A DNA stretch of 64,000 nucleotides from Anaeramoeba flamelloides (taxonomy: Eukaryota; Metamonada; Anaeramoebidae), in NCBI GenBank assembly GCA_027625915.1, contig JANTQA010000075.1, forward strand, positions 3,117,530 to 3,181,529, read 5' to 3'. Position 1 is the stretch's first letter, and every line of letters starts with the position of its first letter. Below, piece by piece: positions 25,347 through 38,839 of the stretch. The notes below the pieces were generated by a model, which saw nothing but the letters and a program-made list of their open reading frames with translations, was not told the DNA's origin and ran no database searches. The position numbers and the translations under genes are program-made.

Positions 25347-26284
25347 AGATATATTTTTTTTTTAGACCATCATCAAAAAACAAAATTTTTTAAAGTTTTC
25401 TTTTGTAATGAATAGAGGACTTTTTAAAAAGCTATTCTCTTCTTAATTCATTCTCTATCATGCATTTAAAGATTTTTTCATCGCTTTATTACTATATAAA
25501 ACTTCAAAAAAAGTTTTAATTGTGTAATTTCAAAATAAAAAAAAAATCTTCTCTTTTTTAAAATAATAAACTTTAAAAAAAAATTAAAAAGGTTATTACT
25601 ATTTCAAAATGACTCTAATAATATTCCCAATAGTGTAATTATTAAGATGAATCGGTTTTTTTTTTTTTTTTTTTTTTTTTGGGGGGGGGCGTGCTAAGTA
25701 ATTTTGAAGTAATTTGATGATTTTAAAAAAGATCTTCTTTTAGAGACATAATAAAAAAAATACTCCTGAAAGTTTATAAATTCATCATTATAAGCAAAAA
25801 TAATTATAAAAATAATTTTTTTTTGGATTTATCTGTTTTTTTTGTTTTGTGTCTACTTTTTTTTCATGGATTTTCTTTGAGAGAATCTTTTCAATTATTT
25901 ATATATTGTTCTTGTTTAAAGCTTTCCAAAAATTTATCATCTTAATTTGAATAAAATTTTTAGGTTTTTTTTATGTTAAATAAAAGGATAATATTTCACA
26001 ATTATTTTCATTTCAGAACAATTAATATCTCTACATATCATTATTCAAAGATAGAAATTTGGTATTTAGTACGAAATTTTTCTGATTGGGATAAATTTCT
26101 TGTTTTAATACGGTTTTTCAGGTTGTTTTAGAATTTTTTTAAACTGTTCATAACTTTTCCAGCTTTTATTTGAATTTCGTGAATTTTTAATATAATTTGT
26201 GAGAAATTTAGTTTTACATATTAGTATTTGTTCTTTTTATAGGTTGAAAAAAAGCTATTTCCAAGAAATTGGGGGCAAATTGGG

Positions 26285-26324
<40 letters not shown>

Positions 26325-27959
26325 TAAACTGAATCTTCAAAAAACTATTTAAATATACAAAATCATTAACTTTCATTGATGGGTACTGTTTAATATTTCA
26401 ATTTCTTTCTTAGTATTGTATTGTATAAATAAAATATATTAAATTTCCTGATCTCACTTTTATCTAATAATTTTTATGTGTTAAAATTGATAAGTTATTT
26501 TCTTTTTGATCGAAAAAATCATTTTCATACCCTTTATAATCACAAAAAAAAAAAAAATTAAAATATAATTAAAAACATATAACTACATTTTATTGTACAA
26601 AAAACTACTTGTATTCTTTCCATATTTACATTTTTTTTAATAAAATTTGTCGTACATTGCTTTAACCAAAAAAACATATTATTTTCTTTTTCATTTTTGG
26701 GAATATTTCAACAAAGATATTTTGAAATAAACATCTTAGTCGTTGTTTCAATTCGTATTAATATTAAACTTAATTTAATATTGTCGATTAACGATCACCA
26801 TCACTAACGAAGATGTTTTTTCATGAAATGTAAAAAAAATCCCATCTTTTTTGGAAATATATAAATTCAAATTGTTTCCTTTTAATATATATGTATATCA
26901 CAGGTATGAAGTTTTTTTGATTATTTTAAAAATATTTTATAACTGTGAGCGACCTGTAACTTTTGTTTGTCTGGTATATATCTATCAGAAAAGTTAGATC
27001 AAAGCCCAAAAAAATTCCTTGAGCTGATCTAATTTGGAATTGGTAAAAAAGTTAGATTTTGACTACTTTTCTTCCCCAATTAATAATTAAAAAAAAAATA
27101 ATTCATTTTCTCAGTGTTTATAGAGTTTACAATTCTCACGTGTTTAAATGAAAAACTGCCTTCTTCATGTTTTGGTGATTTCAAAATCGAAATTAAAATT
27201 ATTTTATTGGTGTTAACAGCAAAACCTCCAACTTAAATTGGAAATCGCTTATGCTTTTTGTTTGAGATGGCTTTTAGGGAAATTACATACTAGCTGTATA
27301 TACTACTTTTTTTTTTTTAGTTGTTTTTAAGTATTTATTTTTACAGCTTTTCACATCTCAGAAACAGAAAGTATGTTTTCAAAAGAATTTGAGAACTTTT
27401 TCAAAAAAAAAAAAACAGAAACAACGAATGAAACGAAAAATATATAAAAAAACTGTGAATATGCGGTTTTATAAATCTTTTGTGATTTTAATACGAAAAA
27501 GTTTGATGCCTTTTTTAAATATAAGCTTAATTTCAAAAATAGGGGCAAATTTTTGATTGAAAAAAAATTGTAGTTTCTCATTTAATGAATTCCAAAACTC
27601 AACCCAGAAAAATCAGAACTTAAAACTAAAAAATAACTGTCTAAAACACCCTTTTCTGTTTTAATTATTATTTCTAATAAAAGAATAGAGAAAAGAAACC
27701 CATTAAGAAAAAAATAAATCTGACCCTATTTTTTGAAATAATTTTTCATCTTAAAATTATCCATTTAAGATTCACCATTGCTTCCAAGAACCTTTTTGAA
27801 ACAACTTTCCATCAGAGTTATCAGATTTTTACTATTTACCCATTTGGTATCAACCCAAACTTTCCTTGATACCTTTTTCAAGATAAAAAGAATCTCAACA
27901 AAAGAAAGAAAAAGAAAAAAAAAAAGAAAAGAAAGTGAAAACAAAACCAATTTTTTTGA

Positions 27960-28085
27960 ATGTACAACAAAGAACTCAAAGATAAAATGAATACGATCAC
28001 ATTCATCACAGTGTCTCCAAATGAAAGAGAAAAGAAGATCTTATTTGATCTTGCTATTTCTTCACTTTTCAAGGAACCATTGTAA
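27960..28085 (+). CDS. Possible small gene or terminal exon, unknown
   Basis: An open frame of 41 residues (ATG 27960, TAA 28083) has ordinary residue use (TFITVSPNEREKKILFDLAI) unlike the surrounding Lys/Phe/Asn-rich chance frames. Upstream, 27774-27846 is a similar open stretch (TIASKNLFETTFHQSYQIF) followed by a GTATCA donor-like sequence. A ~120 bp intron would be typical here, but the acceptor is not clear. The opposite strand is also partly open with hydrophobic content, so strand is uncertain. No family is recognised. Confidence 0.25.
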   Translation: MYNKELKDKMNTITFITVSPNEREKKILFDLAISSLFKEPL

Positions 28086-28847
28086 CTCATTAAAGCAAAT
28101 TTGGTTGATCCTTGTTTTTCGAAGCAAACACTTCTTGGGTGTTTTACTTTCTTTGAATTTTACAATCCCTTTCCCCAATGCTAATTAATCTCATCTCTTG
28201 AATATTAACGGTTTTCAAAAATGTTCTTGTTCATTCAACATAAAAATAAAAATATGGAATCATTTTGAAAGAAAAATTGCAAAAAAATGAATTCAACTTT
28301 GGGAAATTTTCATTAAAAGAAGATTTTTTCTTGATATTAAATATTCAATAATGACTTTTAAAAGATATTGGGTTCAGAATATTTGGTAAACACAACACAC
28401 ATACCAATAATTTAGAAAATACTAATGATGACCCTATTTTTGAAATTTAGCTTATAAATACTTTTTCAGTTAAAAGGTCCCAATTCTATTGAAGAAATAG
28501 AATATAATTCATAAGTTTGATTCATTATTCTTCTCGACCCAAAATTTCAAATTTTTAGATCTAAATCATTTTTTCTCATTTTATAAAAATTTTTTTTTTT
28601 ACTTTTTTTTTTTTTTTTTTTTTAAAATTAAATTTGAAAAAAAAAAATGTTTGAAACTCCAAATTAACATTAAGAAAAGGTAGGCTTTGTATGTTCTTTG
28701 AAAATTCATAAATTTACTAGTGAAAAATCTTATTATCAGCAATTTAAATTTCCTAAGGGAATTTAGAATTTTGTACGAGACGTTCCAATGAAAAGGTACC
28801 AAAAACTTTTTTAATTGTTTTTTTTTTGTAATTTATGGTTTGTGTAG

Positions 28848-28970
28848 GCATTTCTTTTATTATTATCAACACTAATAGGAAATTTATTATTTCTTATATT
28901 TCTAAACAGTCTGCGTTTTTGGATTCTTAAAAATAAAGTGACTTTTTCCTTTGTGCTTGAGCCCCTTTGA
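28848..28970 (+). CDS. Possible terminal exon with membrane segment, unknown
   Basis: After a GTGTAG acceptor-like site, 40 codons run open to TGA at 28968-28970. They encode AFLLLLSTLIGNLLFLIFL, a good transmembrane helix, then a basic, charged tail (RFWILKNK). It looks like the last exon of a multi-span membrane protein, but no confident upstream exon was found in the AT-rich DNA before it. Confidence 0.25.
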   Translation, partial: AFLLLLSTLIGNLLFLIFLNSLRFWILKNKVTFSFVLEPL

Positions 28971-29299
28971 GTGAAACGGGGTATATAGATTGATACTATC
29001 ATGGTTTATTTGTTAAAGGTGGTTGTATCGAGTTCTTTAGATTTTATTTTTCAATAAATTTAATTGGAAATTCTTTTTATATTTACTGTCATTATTAAAT
29101 CAGCTCCTCTTGAATTGTGACCAATATTGTTTTTTTTGCCTTTTTTGGCCCCAAGTATTGCTCAAAATCTAGTGAAAGAAAAATATTAATATCCATTAAT
29201 TCATTTTTTGAATATTCGAATATTTCCATTCCATAAATCAAAAAAATCTAAACACTTAATAATTAATTTATTTTCCCTTTTTCCTATTGCTGAATCTTC

Positions 29300-29610
29300 T
29301 TGATATTGGTAAGAATGGTTACAAAGGAAAAGTTACAAGTGATTTCTTGTTAATATTGTGATACCGAAACACGAGAGCATGAGTAACTTGAAAATAAAAC
29401 CGAAAATGTAAATGTTAAAAATAAAAATAACCAAAGGTTTAAAGCAAATCAGATCATAAAAAAAAAATTGAAATTTCAACAATTAAATAACGATCCCCAA
29501 GTGAATATTCATGATCAATTATGAAATTCCTAAATTAACCTAAAATATTGTGGCTGTGATTTTGGGGGGGTCCTTAATTTAGATAGCATTGTGTTTTTTT
29601 TTTTTTTTTG
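29300..29610. repeat. Diverged dispersed repeat, inverted copy
   Basis: In reverse complement the stretch around 29600-29480 reads CAATGCTATCTAAATTAAGGACC, an AAATCACAGCCACAAT block, and TTGATCATGAATATTCA, paralleling 11520-11615. Old and non-coding. Confidence 0.4.
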
Positions 29611-31365
29611 ATTTTTACCAATAACTTCTTATAAACCCTTTTTAAATTTCTTTTTTCTTTTTTTTCTTTTTTCTTTTCTCTTTTTTTTTCTTTTTAAATA
29701 TATAAAAGTTTTTGGGTCTATCTTTCCCTTAAACAATCGTGAGATCTATGATTTTAAAATTAACTTGTCTTTGAGAAAATTTGAATAAAGGAATATTTAG
29801 AGTGTAATTTACACTTCTTCCATCAATAAAACAAAATGATTTGTTTTACTTTATAAAATCTAAATAAAATATTAAAAAAGAAAATAAATTAATAAATACT
29901 TTTCATATTTATCTTCTTGTAGAGGGGTAAAGATTATTCTTAGTGTGTAATAGATTTTTATTTTATGTATTAATAGAATTAACAGTAAATATCATAAGAT
30001 CTGTATCAAAAGTGTAGTTATCAATAATTCCCAAAAATAATTAAAAAAGAAAAATTAAATAAAAACTTTGATAAACAATATTCCCAGTTAGAAATTGGTC
30101 AACCATGTTTCTTTGTATTGTATCGAAAAATTATCTTTTATTATATCGTATCTAATAAGGTGATAATTGATTTAATTTTGTTATACAATGTCAGTATTAT
30201 TTAGATTTTCTGTTAATTGGGTAATCCATTGGGTTGTGTCTTTTTAAAATATCTGATTTGGCTATTCTATTATTTGGTAAGAAATTTTTACATCAAGTTT
30301 TTTTTTATCTGGTAAAAGTATCTAAATATATTTTCTGATTATTCTTTTGCATTTTTGTAAATTATAATATCTCTTTCTTAGGAAGATTTGAACTAACCAT
30401 CGGTTTATTTAGTGGGTTTTTGGGAATATTTGTATAGTTTGAACTTTAAAAAATGAATCATATATATTGAATTAGAAAACAAATGTTTAACTATCCTGGT
30501 ATTTATCGTTCTTGGTTGTGTATTGTTTTTTTTATTTTTAAAAATTATTCTATTAATAGTAATTATTATATTATATGTGACAAATGGTGATTTACCATTT
30601 CTATTTCAATTTCAAATCAATTTTAAGAAAATATGTAATAATTAGGAATTTTGATATACGATTCGATAAGAATTAAATTTTAAAACACAATATTTGTGTT
30701 TTTTTGGGTATTAAAAATGAATTTCAATTTAAAACTTCCTAAATTTCCAAGTAATAAAAAAATATTTAGAATTGGAAAATTTCTAATTTGATTAAAGCAA
30801 TAATTTTCAAAAAAATAAAAATAATTAATTTTGAAAAATATAGCAAAAGTAAGAAATTAAACCAAATCATCTATCTGGTAATTTTCATAATGTTTCAATT
30901 TGTCTATTTTTTTTTTTTTTTTGAGAATTTATATAAATAATAGAATTAATAAAGGATTAATTTTGGAGTCACAATAGATAATGATATTTTATAATAACAG
31001 AAATTAAAATCCCGTATGATTACAACTTTATAATTTATATTATATTTTTAATTATCTTGGGATAAATTGAGTCGTTGGATTAATTCCAAAAAAAATCACG
31101 GTGTTTTAAATTTCAACATCTTTCAAAATAAAATAAACACATGATGAAAGATGTAAAGATTTTTTATTATCTCCTTTTTTTTTTTACTTTTTTCAGCTAA
31201 AAAGTGATTTTGGGGTTTGTTCAATTAGGACAAGCTGTAAAATCTCCGAAATCAATAATTTCACTTTTCGATCAATTTTTAATTGGATCAGAAAAAAAAA
31301 GTAGAATTTATTTCTGTTAGGTAGATATTATGTTTTTTTATCTTTAGAGTGTGCCTTTATAAATA

Positions 31366-31905
31366 TACCCCAATTCAAAATTTTTAACATGCCAAAATTC
31401 GATTTGTGAAAAAAAAAAACTTATTTAATCAATTCAAGAAGATTTACCAAATTAGAACCATTCACAAATTGAAATGTTACCACTTTTTTATAAATTACAA
31501 TACTCAGAAAACAATAAATAAATAATTATCAATACAAATAAATCATGGGTGTGTTAAAAATTTGGAGAGAGCAAAACTAAAAAATTGATTAGTAAATTTG
31601 TCGAAAATTCTATTAGGAATAATTGATCAATCAAATGGTTAGGTACTACCAATTAATTTTATTTGAGTTCTTCCATTTGGAATAACTCAACTTTAACATA
31701 ATACCAATTGTTCAAAAAAAAATTTGATCCAATGAAACAATTTACATAATTCAAACAATGAAAGGAAAACAAAAACTAAAAGATGAAAAAATGATTTTCA
31801 TATTTTCCAAAAATCAAAGTTTTTTGCAATTTCAATGAAATTATATTATTGTGATTGTTTGTAACGTTTTTAACTGTGTGTAAAATTTTTAATTTTAGTT
31901 TAATT
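31366..31905. repeat. Dispersed ~540 bp repeat
   Basis: It begins CCCCAATTCAAAATTTTTAA and ends near AAAATTTTTAATTTTAGTTT. A colinear, closely similar copy lies at 37016-37548, with a degraded copy at 54171-54475 and a partial one at 4490-4668. There is no ORF and no obvious terminal inverted repeat. Confidence 0.75.
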
Positions 31906-33797
31906 CATTCATTGTTTTTTAAAATAAAAAAAAAAGATTACAAAAGTTTATGTTGAGGTTATTAAAAAGATGTAAACATTTAAAATTTCACACAGTAGAG
32001 TCGATAATTTAACTAAAAAGTCAATTATTGGTTGGTATGTAGCACTACTCTGGTATCTAAATAATCCCTATAAGTTGATTTAATTGGTTTTAAAAATTTA
32101 ATAATGATTTTTCCTTTTATAGGGGAGATCTATACAACAATCCATTAAATAAAATAGGTAGAAATGATCAGTCAATATGAATTAATTTCTTAAAGTTCTA
32201 TTTTTTAAAAATTGAATTTTTAAAATCAAACTATCAAATTGGTAAATTCATCTCAAAAAAATAGAGTTAATTTTTATCAGAATTTTTATTAGCAAATAAA
32301 ATCATTAAATTTTAAAAATAGATTAAATATATCTAAATTTTTTAATAAAGTTCATTCTTAATTCATAATTTTCTAAAAACATCGATGGGTTTACTTTCAA
32401 AATTGTTTTGAACTTGGGTATGGTATAAAGTGGTTAATTAGATTTTACTTTGGAACATTATGAAGAAAAAAAGCTTTGGGTTTTATTTTTTGAAAGACAG
32501 ATTAGGTACTTTGAATAAGCGATTTTTTGATCATTGCTGTGAAAATTATCATCAATTATAATTCTGAAATTACTTTGAAAGGTAAAAATAAATCAGGGCT
32601 TGTTAAAGAAAAAATCATTTTTTTCTGATGTGGTTTGGCAATTACTATTTGTGGCAAAATAAATGGAACAAAATTTTAATTTAGTTTTCAAATAAAAGAT
32701 TTTATTAGGCGTTTATTATTTTAATTTTTTAATTCCTAAAGAAGCTTAAATTATCAATTTTCCCTTTTCGAATTGGGATTTCTAACTATTTATTTTAATT
32801 CTTGGAATGTGATTATTTTGGAAAGTTGAATCAAAATTTTGATTTTTTTATTTAACACTTATTAGTAATATAAAAGTGAATATTCTGGCTTTATGACCAC
32901 ATTCGCCTTAAAAATATTTTCCTATTTTTTTACAAGTTGAAAATTTTTGCAAGTTTCTTTGACCTCACAATTCAGATCATCCTAGGTGTAACTAAAACTT
33001 AGTTAATTATGAGAACTATTTCAACTAATGAGAGGATCGTATTTGTTTAGTTTGAGTGTTTTTTTTTGAACATTTCATAAAAATCAATAGATAAATACGT
33101 TAAAGCTGTCTTTTCCATTTACAATGTTTTGTCAGACATAAACAACCGAATGAATTTCACTTAATTCACTGACAAAATCTCTCATAGAGAAAACACAATA
33201 GAACATTTTATGTTTCTCTTGAGCATTTTGAAGATATTTCTTGAAGATTTATTTTGTCAAATGATGAAAATTGAAAATCACTTTAATTAATTAATTGTCC
33301 TTTATAATTCTTTTAATATACCCACATACACAATACCGTTTCCTCTATGTTAACCAAATACTCTGATTTTTTATCTTTATTTTTGTATCCGTTTAAATTA
33401 TCGATTTTTTTAATACTTTTACAATTCAAATATTATAACGAGACCTTTCTTTAATAGTTCATTTTTAAAGAAACTTGTAATACAATATAATTTGAATAAA
33501 TATTTTCTCTTAAAATTTTTTTAAAAACTTGAAAAAAGTCACTTTGAGTTTACACAACAAGATCTAATTCAAGATTTTTATGAAAAAAAGACAACAAGGA
33601 ATAAATTCATATTTTCTTGAGAATACCGTTGTTTTTTTTAAAAATAATGAAAAAAAATAAATGTTTGAATTTAGAGCAGTATTAATCAGACTACTTCATG
33701 TTGAAATTGTTTTTAACTGATTTCAAGAATTTTCCAAAAATAAATCTTATTTTTTTTTAGATCAAATCTTTTTGAATTCCTTTACATTTTTTCTTCA

Positions 33798-36230
33798 ATG
33801 AATACAAGGTTTGTAATTTTCATTTAATTTTCTCAAATCCCATTCATTCTTAAATTCACAAAATATCTTCCTTATCACTTTTAAATAAATTATTTGTTAA
33901 TAGTAAATTGCAAAGAAAAATTCAGCAATTGAGGAGAAAATATAAACCATTTCCTCACATGTCTCATCCAAAAAATTTAAAAAATTCAATTTGGACAGCC
34001 AACGAAGTAATTAATAACCCCTCTTTCTTGTTCTTTTTTGTTTTATATTCTTATTTACAAACCAAAAAAAGAAGAATCAAAAATTGAAATTAAAATTTTT
34101 CAAAAATACAGACTCCAAGATAGGAAAAAATAAGATTAAAAAAAAACAATTTCCTTTTCTTTGACATGTGGGTAGTATAAAAATCCAAAAATTGAATTTC
34201 CATTAACTTTACGTTAAATTTTTTTATTTTTGAACATTTTATCATTTTTTTATAAATTAGGATGATATTCTTTCAAGAGCTGTAAGAAAATACAATCTTA
34301 AGAATTGGGAATCAATCGCAAATTACTTTGAAGACAAAAATTCTACACAGTGCCTTCATAGGTGGTATAAAGTCTTAAACCCTGAACTGAAAAAGGGTAA
34401 ATGGTCAGATGAGGAAGATAAAAGGTTAATGAAAATGGTTGCAAAATATGGATCTTCGAGCTGGTCAAAGATCGCAAGTAATATCCCAAACAGAAGTTCA
34501 AAGCAATGCCGTGAAAGGTTTGATTCTTGACTTTATCAAAATATAATTTCAAACAAGCAAATAATTCATTTTTTCTTCTTTCAATAAATAACAACCATTA
34601 AACGATAAACAACAAATATTAAACAATAAACAACACACATAAAACTTTCTAATAATAAAAAATTAGATGGAAAAATCAAATAGATCCAACAATTAAAAGG
34701 GAACCGTGGTCCAAAGAAGAAGATCAAATTTTAACAGATCTCTTTCAAAAGCTCGGTCCAAAATGGTCACAAATGAGAAACCAACTTCCAGGAAGACCAG
34801 ACAACCAGATTAAAAACAGGTGGAATTCAACATTGAAAAGAAACATTGAACAACAAAACAACAGCCAAAAACCAAAAAAAAAAAGAGGAAGGCCACATGG
34901 AAGCAAAAATAAAAATAAGAATAAAACTCAAAATAAAAAAGGAAAATTAATTACTAAGACTTTAATTTTTAAATCATATGGCAAAGTAATTTATAAATGC
35001 GCCAGTGTTTCCAAAATGAAAATAACAAAACAAATTCAAAACAACAAAAATGAAAAAGTAAAAGAACAAAAAACAACAAATAACAAGCAAAATTCACAAG
35101 AAAAAAAACAAGAAAATGAAAAAAAATTAGAAACAATAAATAACATGCAAAAATACCAAAAAGAAAAAAAACAAGAAATAGAAAATGAAAAAGAGAAAAA
35201 AAAATATGAAGAAAAAAATCCAAAACCAAACTTGTTAACAAAAACGAAGACGAAACAAATTGTTAATAAAAAAAAAACAAATAATCAATTAACAAAAATA
35301 AAGACAAACCAGGAAGACACTGCAATACTCGAGATCAACCCCCAAAAATTAAGACGATCAAAAAGAATTCGAAACAAGACTCTCGAATTCCAGCAATATG
35401 ACCCAAACAAAAGAACTCTTTTGCCGAATAAGTCGACAAAACTTAACCCAAGAAAGCAACAAAAACCAAAACAGTCACTCCCCAAGAATAGTCACACACA
35501 GCAAAAAATAAATGGAATTGATTGCTGTCTCCAAAAGAATATAATCTCAGATTTACAGTACTGTATTTCCAATTCTAACAGAACACCAACAAACACACCT
35601 TCAAAATTTACAAAATTTATTTTGTCCTTAAAAGATAATGATAACCAAAAGCAAACGGAGCCCACAATTACAGCCCACAACCCCGTTATTACAGGTACAG
35701 AAAAAAGAAAAAGGAGACACATTGAAGAAACCGAAGACGATAATGGACTTGATGAATTTGAGAATCAAAATTCAATTGATCACTTTTCAACCCCTCAAAA
35801 AATTCGACGTGTCCAAGATAGAACAATTTATAGAAAACCAAATTTAAATTTCCCCGATATTAACCAGTGTGATGCCACACGGAATAAAATAAAGCACACA
35901 CCCATTAAAGGGTATGGTTATTCTAACCTCTTTTCCCACTGTTACTCAAAACAGTATTACAAGCAAAGAAATGTAGACGACAAAAACCAAAAAATTTATT
36001 TAATTATTAACGAAATCAAAAAGGAAATCAACAATGAAAGTTACCAAAATAGTAAAAATGAAAACAACTGTTACCCAATCCAGGACAACAACATAAGGTG
36101 CTACACCCATGATACCAATGACAGGCATTCAAAAAAAAACAAGAAATTAGATGATAATTTTTTCCATTTTATTTCTTACCAAGCAAATTTAAACTTTGCA
36201 AAAAATAATTCCAATGTATCAAAGAATTAA
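33798..36230 (+). CDS. R1R2R3 Myb transcription factor with AT-hook
   Basis: Four exons: 33798-33808, 33904-34006, 34261-34517 and 34667-36230 (introns 95, 254 and 149 bp), predicting 644 residues. The three Myb repeats carry their full tryptophan sets: W34/W54/W73, W86/W106/W125 and W138/W157/W176, with QCxxRW and NQIKNRW recognition helices, so it should bind DNA like c-Myb-type proteins. KKKRGRP at about 194-200 is an AT-hook. The C-terminal ~440 residues are Lys/Asn/Gln-rich low complexity, with a charged stretch (about 270-310) and no further domain. The first exon (11 nt, ATG at 33798) is the least certain part; an in-frame ATG at 33959 is the alternative start. AATAAA follows about 110 bp after the stop. 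The 3' part of exon 4 is duplicated as a broken copy at 52570-53690. Confidence 0.88.
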
Positions 36231-37015
36231 TTATTCTTCTTATAAATTTATTTAAACATTAATTTGTTTATTTATTTATAACCTTACACACACCCGAGAA
36301 AATGTTGATTTTTACAGAAATGTAAAATCTATCATTTTGTTTTCTTAATAAATAAAAACATTATTAATTTTTCAAAAATTTTTATTAGATGTTGTTATGG
36401 AAAAAAATTGTTCAAATTTCAAAACTGTGAAATATTTTTTTTTATTTTTTTACATTTTAAATTGAATTGTGGAATTTTACAAAGATGTTCAAATTTATCA
36501 ACTTATTTTCAAAGTTAATGAACATATTCCTGAAAATAGAAGACTCTCATAACATATGATCGCATTTGTTGATATTCTAATTTCAATTTGATCAGAATAG
36601 TTTTGTTAGATTGTCTAAATATCAATACTTGATTTTAAATGAGGTAACATAGTTAAAAATAAAGAATGAAAGAAAAATAAATAAACAAATAATTTTCGAG
36701 TACCCTAACCAACAAAGAAAAGAAAAAAAATAATAATCAGTGATTATTAACAATGATCAAAATTTCATATCAAAATATCAAATTAGTATTAAATTATCTT
36801 TCCACAATCATGATAAATGCACAATTTATACTTTTTTTGAATATAATTTGGAATATTTCTGATAATATGAAAAATCAATGATAATGTACAAATTCCAGAG
36901 AATCAAAAAAAAAAAAAAAAGTAGTAAAAAGTTGAAAAAAATTTATTATTTTTAATTAATGCTTAAAAAAAAAACTTTAAACGTTGGTAATAATTAAATA
37001 AAAATTTTAAAATAA

Positions 37016-37548
37016 ACCCCAATTCAAAATTTTTAACACACCAAAATTCAATTTGTGAAGAAAAAAACTTATTTAATCAATTCAAGAAGATTTACCAAAT
37101 TAGAACCATTCACAAATTGAAATGTTAACACTTCTTCATAAATTACAATACTCAAAAAACAATAAATAAATAATTATCAATACAAATAATTGAAGGGTGT
37201 GTCAAAAATTTTGGAGAGAGCAAAACAAAAAAATACATTAGTAAATATGTTGAAATTCTATTAGGATTATTGATCGATCAAATGGTTAGATACTACCAAC
37301 TAATTTTATTTGAGTTCTTCTATTTTGAACAACCCGACTTTAACCATAATATCAATTGTTCAAAAAATTTTTGATCCAACGAAACAAATTACGTAATTCA
37401 AACAATGAAAGGAAAACAAAAACTAAAAGATGAAAAAATGATTTTCATATTTTACAAAAATCAAAATTATCTCCAATTTCAATGAAATTGTATTATTGTG
37501 ATTGTTTGGAACTTTTTAGCTGTGTGGAAAATTTTGAATTTTAGTTTA
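37016..37548. repeat. Dispersed ~530 bp repeat
   Basis: Colinear with 31366-31905 over its whole length, with scattered single-base and small indel differences. It shares the GGAGAGAGCAAAAC and TATTATTGTGATTGTTTG landmarks. Confidence 0.8.
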
Positions 37549-37576
37549 TTTTAACTTGTACTTTATTATTTAGATT

Positions 37577-37580
<4 letters not shown>

Positions 37581-37626
<46 letters not shown>

Positions 37627-37627
37627 G
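37581..37627. repeat. (AC)n(AT)n microsatellite
   Basis: About 14 AC units run into about 9 AT units. The same compound array lies at 54500-54544 in copy B. Confidence 0.95.
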
Positions 37628-38839
37628 TCGCCATAACCAATATTAGTAATTTTTTTATTATTTATTTTATCAAAAGAAATTTATTATAATCATTCAAATT
37701 GATATTAATCGTGGTATTTGATAATCAATAAAACATAAAAGATATGTCATTGTTCATTGGTACCTTAGTTAAAATGATAATATAATTTCCTTTTTAATTT
37801 TGTTTTACAATAAAAAAAAAATTGTAGTCAATTTAATAATAACTAATAAATATCAATTTCTCATGATTTTCAATATAAATTTATCAAATAGATTATATTT
37901 TTATTGTTAATTATTGGATTTAGATGTGAATTTTTTTTCTTGAAAAATTAATCAAAATTTTTCTTAATAAAAACCTAAAATTAGTAATTATTTTATTCAC
38001 AGTACTAATAAAAATAAATAAAATTTAAAATTCCAAGGGTTGCCTTATAAATAACAAATTTCATTATGAAAAAAAACTTTCAAATTTCATATGCAATAGA
38101 AAGAAATATCTCATTTCCCCAATTTGTATTATTGTAAGAAAAAAACTATTTCCCATTTTCATTATTTTCATATTTTTACTAATTATGTTATAACAAGAGT
38201 GTATTTATGTAGGATTCTTTTTCTAGTTTATCTAAAACTAATAAAATAATGAAAATCATGACATTAAAGTCTAAAAAAAAATTAAAAAAAATGTTTGTAA
38301 TAACTATTTCAATTTTCTTTGACATTGGAGCCTAAAATTAGTACTTTTAATTGTATAATTATAATGAAATGATTCTATTTTTGAAAGTTTAATCGGTTAC
38401 TATACGAGTTTAAATAGTTTTAAACAAAATAATTCATTTTTTTTAATAAATTCATGATCAATAGTTTTTTTTTATTTAAAAAAAAAATTTGTTTTTTTGA
38501 TCAATTAATTTTTTTTTTGATTGATCAATTTTTTTTTTTTGATTGATCAAATCAAAATTTTTAAAATGTAAAATATTTTGCTACTGTATTTTTTTGGCCA
38601 TTTTATAAGAATAAAAAGTTGGTAAAATTTTATGATTTTTCTGCAAATGAAGTTACATTCATTTTTTTTTTTTTTCACACCTCTTATGACTAATTTACAA
38701 ATTTTATCAACAATTGCAGTTAATCAACTTTCAAATTATACAAGAAAAAGGAAAAAATTAATGTATCCAAAAAAAACACTCTAAAAAATTAAAAAAAAAA
38801 AAGAAAAAAATCATCTTTAAAAATAAAAGAAAAAAGTTT

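Larger units (their letters stand above)
23495..33797. other. 10 kb gene-poor region
   Basis: No recognisable gene family. Contents: an inverted-repeat element (24570-25010), TA/GATA microsatellites (25300-25346, 26288-26322), a 24-T plus 9-G tract (25658-25689), two small exon-like ORFs (27960-28085 and 28848-28970), a reverse-oriented dispersed repeat (about 29300-29610) and a ~540 bp dispersed repeat (31366-31905). The remainder is AT-rich sequence in which I see nothing. Confidence 0.5.
36231..38839. other. Non-coding stretch between Myb gene and transposase
   Basis: No gene is seen. It contains the ~530 bp dispersed repeat (37016-37548), an (AC)n(AT)n microsatellite (37581-37627), and T-rich palindromic words around TTGATCAA (38495-38550). 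All have counterparts in copy B. Confidence 0.6.

Noticed and set aside
27765-28090. Minus-strand hydrophobic frames as a membrane protein
   Set aside because: The hydrophobic parts are mostly poly-T translation; the plus-strand reading looks more protein-like, though neither is secure.
34969-35722. Hydrophobic minus-strand frames
   Set aside because: Antisense of the Lys/Asn/Gln-rich Myb tail.
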